25,560 nt of DNA from a virus. A program made the position numbers and the translations under genes. Each line of letters opens with the position of its first letter. Position 1 is the stretch's first letter. The stretch lies in the IMG/VR virus record IMGVR_UViG_3300029319_000449, positions 1 through 25,560 of that record. The stretch is one strand, 5' to 3'. This document shows positions 16,631-22,581 of this stretch, piece by piece. The notes below the pieces were generated by a model. That model had not been told where the DNA came from. It saw nothing but the letters and a program-made list of their open reading frames with translations, and ran no database searches.

Positions 16631-18463
16631 TCAGTCCTCCCGGACCTCTTCAAAGATTTCGGGACCAAGGATGATACGGCCCCGATAGGGCTCGACCTTG
16701 TCTAGATCGACATTGCCGCCCACCTGAATGGAGATATGCGGCTGATAGTCCGGCCAATCCCACGAGGCACCGGATTCCACGATCTGCTCATGGCGCCACA
16801 CAAGCTCCCATGCCGTCATCAGCAGGGCCTTGTAATCACCAGTGGGGCCCAGCGCTTCCATCTGGCGCGGCCCGCCTGCGGGTATCTCCAGCCGGTCGGC
16901 GTAGGACGTGCCCACAGTGAACCAATCAACAGGCGTTGTGCTGTAGGCGATGGTGACATGCAGATCGGGAACGATGTCCGTGAAGCCCTGCGACTTCGCC
17001 CAACGGATGATCTCGGCTTTGTTGATCACATCCCGGCGCACATAGAGCGTGCGAGGACGGGCGTCATTCGCCTCCAGAGTTGCATCCGGATCAGCCGGTG
17101 GAGGCAGAGCGTTGGTTTCGTCGTCGCTATCGTCTTCCTCCTGCTCACCAAGCGTGCCATAGACCTTGATCGCGGCCTCTAGGCCGGAAAGCGACCCGTC
17201 CTCCACCAGTTCATTGACCAGGGCATCGGACAGCGCCTCGATGGGCATAAGAGCGGGAGACATGCCGCCTGTACCAGCGATGGTGCGGGCAGCGTCGGCC
17301 TTCATCTTGAAGGTTTCCGCCTTTTCCTTTTCGCTCAGGGTGTAGAGCGGTGCCCAGCGGGAATAGATCGCCTCATCACGCTTGCCGAGAGCCGACCGGA
17401 TGATCACCTCATCAAGCCGGTGCATGGCGGGCGTCAGTTCGGTGCGCTGCCGGGCCGTGATGTTGTCGTAATAGTTCTTGAGCGCGTGCTCCCCATTGTT
17501 GCCCAGCCCCGATGGGGCCTGCATCAACAGGCGGGTGACAGGCACGTCAGCGGCACCGGATGCGACCTGCAGAAATGATTGCATCAGGTCGGGAAGCTGG
17601 GCAAAGCTGATCTGCTTTTGCTCCCACTTCTCACCCTGGGCCGTGTCGCCGTTGGCCCCATTGCCTTCAAGCAGCACCATGTTGAACATTGACTTGATCG
17701 TGTTCGCATAAGTGAAACGATCGGTCAGTGCTGTTGTGGTCGCGCTGTTCTGCAGGATCTTGGACAGGCCCGGCACATATATGACGTCGGTCTTCGCCTC
17801 GGGGATCAATGCTGCGATGTGCTGTTGCACCGATGTGGCATTACGTACCGCGTCATAGACCGTTTGGAGGATCGAGTCCCCCCAGCCGCTCAAGTCCTGA
17901 TAGCGATCATCGAGTATCGGAGCGCCGATGAACCGCACGACGCGAGACGGATGGACCTTGACCGTGGAGCCATTTCTGCCCTGCACGGTGTAATATTCAG
18001 GCTCTCCGAAGAACTCGCTTGTGACGTCGCGACTGATCGGCCCCGGCGTGATCTCGTGACGATGCAACAGGTGCAGATAGGAAAGATCGCCCTGCTTCAC
18101 CCGATCGAGCATAAGCTCCTCCTCGGGGACGGCGTTCTTCATGCCGATATAGATGGCAGACCCGCCCAGCAGGCGGGCCTTCTGCAGCGCTAGTGTCACC
18201 TTTGGCTGGATATTGATTTCCGGCGCCTTCTCCACCTTCTCGATGAGGGTGATCTGGTCTTTTTCGGCCTGCCATTCGCGCCACTCGCGCGTCATGTCGT
18301 GGGGCACGATGTCCACGATTTTGCGGGCCAGCCAATCCGACCGGTGCATGGCGTTAAGCTCGGCATCGCTCAGCACGTTCATGACGAACGATTGGCTGAC
18401 GGATTTGTCCTTGGACGTTCCGAGGCCCGTAACCAGGCTTTTCAGGGTGTCCAAGATCATCAT
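16631..18463 (-). CDS. Portal protein (DUF1073/PF06381 type) fused to an Acb1-like 2H phosphoesterase domain, 610 aa
   Basis: Residues 1-430 form a DUF1073-type portal, with LARKIVDIVPHDMTREWREW near the start and LMQAPSGLGNNGEHALKNYY later. After an acidic linker (EEDDSDDETN) a second domain runs from about residue 469 to 610. It begins RPRTLYVRRDVINKAEII and carries two H-x-T/S motifs: H502-V-T504 and H576-I-S578. This is the layout of phage T4 Acb1, the anti-CBASS enzyme that cleaves cyclic oligonucleotide signals. The portal should form the dodecameric DNA entry ring; the added domain may degrade CBASS messengers. Both catalytic pairs appear intact. The start overlaps the terminase stop. 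Confidence 0.88.
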   Translation of the reverse strand: MMILDTLKSLVTGLGTSKDKSVSQSFVMNVLSDAELNAMHRSDWLARKIVDIVPHDMTREWREWQAEKDQITLIEKVEKAPEINIQPKVTLALQKARLLGGSAIYIGMKNAVPEEELMLDRVKQGDLSYLHLLHRHEITPGPISRDVTSEFFGEPEYYTVQGRNGSTVKVHPSRVVRFIGAPILDDRYQDLSGWGDSILQTVYDAVRNATSVQQHIAALIPEAKTDVIYVPGLSKILQNSATTTALTDRFTYANTIKSMFNMVLLEGNGANGDTAQGEKWEQKQISFAQLPDLMQSFLQVASGAADVPVTRLLMQAPSGLGNNGEHALKNYYDNITARQRTELTPAMHRLDEVIIRSALGKRDEAIYSRWAPLYTLSEKEKAETFKMKADAARTIAGTGGMSPALMPIEALSDALVNELVEDGSLSGLEAAIKVYGTLGEQEEDDSDDETNALPPPADPDATLEANDARPRTLYVRRDVINKAEIIRWAKSQGFTDIVPDLHVTIAYSTTPVDWFTVGTSYADRLEIPAGGPRQMEALGPTGDYKALLMTAWELVWRHEQIVESGASWDWPDYQPHISIQVGGNVDLDKVEPYRGRIILGPEIFEEVRED

Positions 18464-19809
18464 CAGGTCACAACTCCAAGCATTCCGTATTCAAAGGTTT
18501 CGCCAAGCATCAATTCAGTGAGCGCCCAGACCAGAGCGTCGGCCCTATCCGGGGAACCATCGCCCACGTATCCAGCCGTTGTGAAATTACAAAGCTGGTC
18601 CTCAAGGTCGGCAAAGTCCCCGATATGGTGGACCCTGCCTTGCTCATAGAGGGCGCTGATAGGCTCGGCGCGTACCGCCTTGCCCCTGCTTGCCACCACT
18701 TCCTTGAAAGCCGCGTTCTTGTCGGCAGTGGCCACGGTGAACCTCACCATGTCGCCGCCGTAGTTGCGTTCGCCCACGATACGGTTGGCGCCGAACCTGT
18801 GATAAAGATCAACGGCCCGCCTGCCCCACCCTTCCGGGCTCATCTGGCAAGTGCCGTCATGGATCACATAGCCCTGGCCATCGACGCCCAGACCCGCCAC
18901 AATGATGCCGATATCGTCGCCGGCACCATCGCCGCGCGTGCCGCTCGGATCGACCGAAACCACAATGCGCTGCATTTCCGGCATCTGATCATCAGAGATG
19001 CGCAGGCTGTCGAGACCGGGCATGTTCTTGCCATCGGGTGCCTTGCGGTCCTCAAGTGACCACAGCGCCCCATTGACCTCGCTGGCCCATTCTCCTGCCT
19101 CGAACCGCAACCGCTTGGCCGCAGACATCGAGGCGAGAACGTCGAAATATTCCTCTGGCAGATTGTCGGCGTTGTCGGACGGGTTGACCCGCATCTCGAC
19201 GTAGTCATCAGGCTTGGCCAGCGCCTCTTTTGTCCCCGGCTTCATCTTGGCCCGGAACATCTGGTAGGACCAATGGAGCTTGGACGGCGGATTGCAGTCG
19301 AAGTAAGCCTTGAGCGCCAGGTATTGCCTACCCGTCTGCTTGGCTATCTCCGCTGCCAGTGGCACCTTTTGCGCCAAGCGGGACATGGCCGTTTCGACCG
19401 ATGCCCATGGTATCTGGCTGCTCTCGTTGAAATAGAGCGTGGCGTATTCTTGCCCGAGGATCTTCTCGACCCGCTCCTTATCGTCCAGCCCGGCAATCCA
19501 TACCTGCGACCCGTTGGGCAACTCGACAAAGAAGTCGGTCTTATCGAACCGCACCCGAAGGCTCGGAAAGCACAGTTGCAATACTTTGGGCAGCGTGTCC
19601 GACCACACCGATGTCTTGGCGTGGTTGAACCGAAACCGGAATATGACATGGCGCGAGCCCGGCGCATTGATCGCCCGCTGGACAATCGCCCGGATGAGCA
19701 CAAAGGTCTTTCCCGACCGCGACCCGCCCCGCAACATGATATTGCGAGCGGGGCTGGCCAGGAGCCGGTTAGCCTCCCGTTGCTTCTCCGTGAGCTTTAC
19801 TGGTGCCAT
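18463..19809 (-). CDS. terL: Terminase large subunit (448 aa)
   Basis: This is the ATP-driven DNA packaging motor with a headful or site nuclease. Walker A is GGSRSGKT at residues 28-35, and Walker B with the catalytic Glu is TLYFNE at 124-129. The C-terminal RNase H-like nuclease begins around RIVVSVDPSGTRGDGAGDD (about residue 285), has a further GERNYGGDM segment, and ends with DRADALVWAL, which supplies the last acidic residues. It lies after the small terminase gene (3-base gap) and overlaps the portal start. All expected motifs are present, so it should be active. Confidence 0.95.
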   Translation of the reverse strand: MAPVKLTEKQREANRLLASPARNIMLRGGSRSGKTFVLIRAIVQRAINAPGSRHVIFRFRFNHAKTSVWSDTLPKVLQLCFPSLRVRFDKTDFFVELPNGSQVWIAGLDDKERVEKILGQEYATLYFNESSQIPWASVETAMSRLAQKVPLAAEIAKQTGRQYLALKAYFDCNPPSKLHWSYQMFRAKMKPGTKEALAKPDDYVEMRVNPSDNADNLPEEYFDVLASMSAAKRLRFEAGEWASEVNGALWSLEDRKAPDGKNMPGLDSLRISDDQMPEMQRIVVSVDPSGTRGDGAGDDIGIIVAGLGVDGQGYVIHDGTCQMSPEGWGRRAVDLYHRFGANRIVGERNYGGDMVRFTVATADKNAAFKEVVASRGKAVRAEPISALYEQGRVHHIGDFADLEDQLCNFTTAGYVGDGSPDRADALVWALTELMLGETFEYGMLGVVT

Positions 19810-19812
19810 GCG

Positions 19813-20160
19813 TCACAGTTCGGCGTCCTCTGGCGTGATGGTCAGGTTGACGCTGCCGGTGTGTTCCGTTGCAACGCGGTCCTTGTATTTGTCCGGGCGC
19901 CGAGCCTTGAGCATGAAGATCAACAGCGTGTCACTGCCAGCCTTTGCCCGCTTGACCGCTTCGTCCTCAAGCTCATCGGTCCCAGCCTCTACAGCGTCGT
20001 CCCAAGCGTCACGGAAGGCCGTGTCGGCTTCGCGCCACTCATATGCCGTCGAGCGCCCTACCCCCGCTGTGTGGCAAGCGCTGGCCACGGAAGCGCCCTG
20101 TCGGAGAGCGTCGAGAAGGTCGGCCTCCTTTTTAGGGGTCCGTTTTGTCCGGTTTGCCAT
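19813..20160 (-). CDS. terS: Terminase small subunit (115 aa)
   Basis: I start at ATG 20160 (MANRTKRTPKKEADLLDALR); an upstream in-frame extension reads as low-complexity shadow sequence over the previous gene. The protein has a helix-turn-helix (ASVASACHTAGVGRSTAYEW) followed by acidic helices (DAWDDAVEAGTDELEDEAVKRA) and the LIFMLKARRPDKYKDR segment that is highly characteristic of small terminases of this type. It should recognise the packaging site and load the large subunit. It lies directly upstream of terL. Confidence 0.9.
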   Translation of the reverse strand: MANRTKRTPKKEADLLDALRQGASVASACHTAGVGRSTAYEWREADTAFRDAWDDAVEAGTDELEDEAVKRAKAGSDTLLIFMLKARRPDKYKDRVATEHTGSVNLTITPEDAEL

Positions 20161-20182
20161 AGGTCTGCTTTGGGTTGGTGGG

Positions 20183-20368
20183 TTAGCGGATTTCGAAGCC
20201 GGCCGGGTTGGCCTTGATCCATTCACGCTGCGCCTGCACATCGGTTGGGATGCCGCGCCGCTTGGCACGCTGAGCTAGGTTCCTGCGTTCCTTGGCCGCC
20301 TGCTCTTGGGCTGCTTTGCTCTCGGCAAGATGCTTGCGGATGCTTTCAGCAGAATGCAGCACAGCCAT
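20183..20368 (-). CDS. Small charged helical protein upstream of the small terminase (61 aa)
   Basis: The protein begins MAVLHSAESIRKHLAESKAA and has a long Lys/Arg/Glu/Ala helix (EQAAKERRNLAQRAKRRG), ending QREWIKANPAGFEIR. The AGGAGAG ribosome site six bases before the ATG is among the best in the window. It is 22 bases from the small terminase start. I do not recognise a family. A DNA-binding or packaging accessory role is possible from its charge and position only. Confidence 0.65.
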   Translation of the reverse strand: MAVLHSAESIRKHLAESKAAQEQAAKERRNLAQRAKRRGIPTDVQAQREWIKANPAGFEIR

Positions 20369-20401
20369 TACCGCTCTCCTGTGTGTGAATGATTGAGGCG
20401 G

Positions 20402-20533
20402 TCAGCCGTCGAACTCGACCAGATGCATGTTCTGGGCCAAAAGCTCACGGCCCTTGTCGGTGATCGTCAGCGTCGTCCGATCGAAGTAGTCGGGCTGTGA
20501 ACCGAAACGCTGGCACGACATTGGCGATGACAC
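20402..20533 (-). CDS. Small hypothetical protein (43 aa)
   Basis: The frame starts best at a GTG (20533), which has AAGGA nine bases upstream; the alternative ATG at 20521 has no ribosome site. The peptide ends with a helix-like TLTITDKGRELLAQNMHLVE followed by FDG, which resembles the last helix and tail of a winged-helix domain. It is too short to be a full DNA-binding domain, so it may be a fragment or a minimal phage protein. It lies 33 bases upstream of the 61-aa gene on the same strand. Confidence 0.5.
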   Translation of the reverse strand: MSSPMSCQRFGSQPDYFDRTTLTITDKGRELLAQNMHLVEFDG

Positions 20534-20760
20534 TTGTCGAGTTCCTTGGGGCGGAGCCCCTGGACGAAGACGAAGCCAACGAATTGAATTGAGGCGAGCC
20601 GGATTATGACGTTGCCCGCTCTAGCACGCGTGGCGGGATCGTACCGACCGCAGCTGACATCTGCTCAATGGCACTGTGCCTGTGCCGCCGCCTCAAACTC
20701 TAAATCGTACCTCAACCCTTTGTTTCGCAATAGATTTGCGCCACAAATGGCAGCATATCG

Positions 20761-20778
20761 CCCGATATCAAATCGGGG
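20761..20778. repeat. 6-bp hairpin overlapping the frameshift point
   Basis: The plus strand reads CCCGAT, five bases (ATCAA), then ATCGGG, a perfect 6-bp stem. Its right arm contains the run of four G (20775-20778) where the two frames of the small gene meet. A stem at this place might favour slippage or might be coincidence of the coding sequence. Confidence 0.4.
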
Positions 20779-20864
20779 TAGGAATTGGTGCCGGGCTTCC
20801 GCCGCTCCGGCTGGCTACCTGCTTGTCGAGTTCGTGCATATTTTGCACCAACTGGAGAAACAGG

Positions 20865-20888
20865 CCGACCCGCGATGAGGCGGGCCGG
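20865..20888. repeat. 9-bp G/C-rich hairpin
   Basis: On the minus-strand RNA CCGGCCCGC pairs with GCGGGUCGG across a 6-base loop, with one G-U wobble. No U tract follows, so a terminator is unlikely. It lies in the first codons of the frameshifted small gene and could affect its translation. Confidence 0.4.
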
Positions 20889-20908
20889 TTGATCTTCAAT
20901 CTAAGCTG

Positions 20909-21016
20909 TCAGGCGATGGTACTTCGAAGGCTGGGCGGGGCGCAGGTGGATCGGTCGGGCGGGTCTTTCACATCGGCCAAGAGGCAAAGGGCTGCGGTAT
21001 GCGTGGAGGTGCGCAT
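20909..21016 (-). CDS. Possible 35-aa small gene
   Basis: The ATG at 21016 has a good AAAGGAAG ribosome site six bases upstream. The frame reads MRTSTHTAALCLLADVKDPP and ends LRSTIA. Third codon positions are clearly enriched in G and C, as in real genes here, which the other frames of this stretch do not show as strongly. The peptide is short and Pro/Thr-rich, and I recognise nothing in it. Its stop lies ten bases before the TTG of the frameshifted small gene. It may be a real small protein or only a leader. Confidence 0.38.
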   Translation of the reverse strand: MRTSTHTAALCLLADVKDPPDRSTCAPPSLRSTIA

Positions 21017-21104
21017 GGGGCTTCCTTTCGATGTGGGGGATTGGCCGACAGTTCATCCAGCGTACCTGGAATGACGCCTTTATCGCGTGATTTGCGCAGG
21101 ATTG

Positions 21105-21131
21105 TCGAACGACCTTTGTGTCACCGTTCGA
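21105..21131. repeat. Perfect 7-bp inverted repeat, possible operator
   Basis: TCGAACG (21105-21111) and CGTTCGA (21125-21131) are perfect inverted copies separated by 13 bases. The centre-to-centre distance of 20 bases is about two helical turns, which suits a dimeric DNA-binding protein. It lies just downstream of the secreted-protein stop and upstream of the small genes and packaging operon. No T-run follows on the minus strand, so an intrinsic terminator is less likely. Confidence 0.4.
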
Positions 21132-21140
21132 TATTTGCGA

Positions 21141-21482
21141 TCATCGGCCTTGGGAGGCGAACAAGTCGTAGGTATCGTGCACTGCCTGGTATAGAGGGGT
21201 CGACGGTGATGACCGGCAGGCAATCTTTATCTCGCCCAATATTCCGGCCATATCAGTCGAGTGCCCTGTGCCAGGCGTCGCTGACATAGTATTCCGCGCC
21301 GTCCAGTACCCGAGAGCCCATTGACCGCCCGTAAACTCGTGGTCCGGCGTCGAAAGCCAAGTGCCGCAGCTCGACATACCCACGCCCGCTGCCCAAACGT
21401 TACCTTGAGCAAGGACGGTGTTTGGAGCGGCCAGCAAGAGGATGGCTATCGCCACAATAGCATTGCGCGCCGTCCTTACCAC
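21141..21482 (-). CDS. Secreted or periplasmic accessory protein with signal peptide (113 aa)
   Basis: I start at a GTG (21482) that overlaps the stop of the DUF6362-like gene and has AGGATGGGAG seven bases upstream. The N-terminus is a clear signal peptide: Arg at 3 and 6, hydrophobic core AIVAIAILLLAA, and a likely cut after VLA (residue 25). The mature part has SCGTW (C39), GGQWALGYW and KIACRSSP (C89), so one disulfide is likely. This layout recalls small periplasmic proteins of the Rap1a/Tai type with SCGxW and a second Cys, but the match is by eye only. In a phage it may act in the host envelope. Confidence 0.72.
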   Translation of the reverse strand: MVRTARNAIVAIAILLLAAPNTVLAQGNVWAAGVGMSSCGTWLSTPDHEFTGGQWALGYWTARNTMSATPGTGHSTDMAGILGEIKIACRSSPSTPLYQAVHDTYDLFASQGR

Positions 21483-21961
21483 ACCAATACTCCCATCCTG
21501 TTCAACTGGGTTGCGATTGTGGCCGCCGCAAAGTCCCTGTGCAAGCGAAACGTGGTTTCTGGCATACCGAGCCACCCCGCCACTGTTCTCCCGCTGTGCC
21601 GCTTCGCCTGAGCCTTCACGGCCACAATCAGAATGCGCCTGTGCTCCGGGTATGCCTTTACCGCTCCGTTGAGCCATGGCGGCATGCCATCCCTGCCCAG
21701 CAATACCGTTTCCATGCGGCTGATCTGGATCGCGTTGGGTTTGATGACGGCCTTCATCCGGCCCTGCTGGATGTTGCCGGCCAAGCGCTGCTCTGCGATG
21801 TCGATCGGCTCCAGCATGTATTCCGGCCATGCGGCCTTGATGCGCTTGTGACCGGGGCGGCTCTCTACGGCATGGAGGACGCGGAAGGCATCGGCAAGGG
21901 CCATGCGGACCGAGCGGGCATCCCATGCCTTTGCCTTGGGACGGTCGAGGGTGGTGTGCAT
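21476..21961 (-). CDS. DUF6362-like helix-turn-helix protein (161 aa)
   Basis: The protein begins MHTTLDRPKAKAWDARSVRM and contains the motif DAFRVLHAVESRPGHKRIKAAWPEY, which I associate with the DUF6362 family of alphaproteobacterial phages. The C-terminal part (GRTVAGWLGMPETTFRLHRD) looks like a helix-turn-helix with a recognition helix. It has been seen near replication and packaging genes, so a regulatory role, for example control of late genes, is plausible but unproven. Its end overlaps the start of the secreted-protein gene, so the two are probably translated together. Confidence 0.72.
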   Translation of the reverse strand: MHTTLDRPKAKAWDARSVRMALADAFRVLHAVESRPGHKRIKAAWPEYMLEPIDIAEQRLAGNIQQGRMKAVIKPNAIQISRMETVLLGRDGMPPWLNGAVKAYPEHRRILIVAVKAQAKRHSGRTVAGWLGMPETTFRLHRDFAAATIATQLNRMGVLVW

Positions 21962-21968
21962 ATGTGGC

Positions 21969-22196
21969 CTATTTCCTCAATGATTTGAGCGCCGCCAAGC
22001 GCGTTTCCAATTCTTCGATCTCAGCCTCGATCGGGTCTGACGCTGCCTTGAAGCAATCGCCGTCGTGATGGCAGAAACCATCTTGAGCGCAGTATCCGCC
22101 GCCGTGCTGGCATTTCGTCATCGCATTGGCGAATCGCTCGTGGTCGAGGTCCGTGCTTCCTTCTGGCGAGAGCCATTTTTCGTACGCCCTACCCAT
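21969..22196 (-). CDS. Cys/His-rich small protein, possible zinc-binding (75 aa)
   Basis: I use the ATG at 22196; a TTG at 22202 would add two residues. Four Cys and several His are clustered in about 20 residues (KCQHGGGYCAQDGFCHHDGD followed by CF), then a coiled-coil-like acidic C-terminus (DPIEAEIEELETRLAALKSL). Such a pattern suggests a small metal-binding knuckle with a dimerisation helix. The start overlaps the end of the preceding gene. I know no named family; the protein could bind nucleic acid or a host protein. Confidence 0.65.
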   Translation of the reverse strand: MGRAYEKWLSPEGSTDLDHERFANAMTKCQHGGGYCAQDGFCHHDGDCFKAASDPIEAEIEELETRLAALKSLRK

Positions 22197-22581
22197 CGAC
22201 AATCGCCTTGTACAAACCGTCCTGCGCGACCTGCACCAGTATCCGCCGGCAAAGCTCCGGCATGCTCATTTCCCGCTTCATCGCCTCATCTGCCAGCATG
22301 GTCCGGTGCTTGGCCGATAGCGGCACCCTGACCCTGCCGTGGGTGTGCTGCTCTCCATCGAGCCTGTAGCCCCAGAAGTTGACCATGTGCGCGATGGTGT
22401 TTGCCGTGTCCTGCTCGCCAAGGGCTTTTTCGATGGCGGGGGCAGATAGGCCGTGACCGGTGTAGAGGCCAATCCAAAAGGCTTTCCGGTTGCCCCACCG
22501 TTCCGTGAACAGCGGATGCCCGAGCCTTTCCGGCTCTCCGCCGAACATGTGAAGCTGTTCCTCAGAAGGGCGGTTCGTCAT
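22189..22581 (-). CDS. Two-part DNA-binding-like protein: GcrA-like HTH plus ribbon-helix-helix-like C-terminus (130 aa)
   Basis: The ATG at 22581 overlaps the end of the primase gene (stop at 22562). Residues 40-75 (WIGLYTGHGLSAPAIEKALG, then IAHMVNFWGYRL) follow the order of the GcrA helix-turn-helix, where a GLS motif leads to a recognition helix and a final GxxL. Residues 85-125 (RVRVPLSAKHRTMLADEAMK, then MPELCRRILVQVA) follow the strand-helix-helix pattern of ribbon-helix-helix proteins. Together they suggest a phage transcription regulator. Both domain calls are made by eye and are moderate. Confidence 0.62.
   Translation of the reverse strand: MTNRPSEEQLHMFGGEPERLGHPLFTERWGNRKAFWIGLYTGHGLSAPAIEKALGEQDTANTIAHMVNFWGYRLDGEQHTHGRVRVPLSAKHRTMLADEAMKREMSMPELCRRILVQVAQDGLYKAIVDG

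Larger units (their letters stand above)
20665..20899 (-). pseudogene. Small gene apparently broken by one extra base in a C run
   Basis: Two frames read together as one protein. From a TTG at 20899 the first frame gives MKINRPASSRVGLFLQLVQN and ends GGSPAPIPT before reaching a TGA two codons later. The next frame gives RFDIGRYAAICGANLLRNKG and then LRYDLEFEAAAQAQCH with a TGA at 20665. The two join seamlessly if one base is removed from the run of four C (plus-strand G run 20775-20778). The total length of 235 bases is 78 codons plus one. The intact protein would have 77 residues. No family is recognised. A sequencing error or programmed +1 frameshift are alternatives to real decay. Confidence 0.5.
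20534..21140. other. Loosely coding intergenic stretch between the regulatory and packaging modules
   Basis: About 600 bases lack a gene of normal size. They hold a perfect inverted repeat (21105-21131), a possible 35-aa gene (20909-21016), an apparently frameshifted small gene (20665-20899) and small hairpins at 20548-20560, 20761-20778, 20834-20848 and 20865-20888. Base composition is less GC-rich in 20690-20860 than in the flanks. This is the most likely place for a late-gene promoter on the minus strand, but I see no convincing -35/-10 pair. A TTCGAC...GATAAA pairing near 21108-21080 has poor spacing. Confidence 0.5.

Noticed and set aside
20548-20560. GGGGC-GGA-GCCCC hairpin as a terminator
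   Set aside because: The stem has only five base pairs and no T-run on either strand.
20527-20592. Plus-strand 21-codon ORF (MTLVEFLGAEPLDEDEANEL)
   Set aside because: It is very short, has no ribosome site and sits opposite the start of the 43-aa gene; chance is the simpler explanation.
20534-21140. Searched for tRNA genes or a CRISPR array in the loosely coding stretch
   Set aside because: No cloverleaf with a TTC-arm pattern and no regularly spaced direct repeats are visible.
21483-21926. N-terminal extension of the secreted protein to a 261-codon frame
   Set aside because: The extra part is antigenic-looking shadow of the DUF6362-like gene in another frame; the GTG at 21482 has a ribosome site and starts a proper signal peptide.
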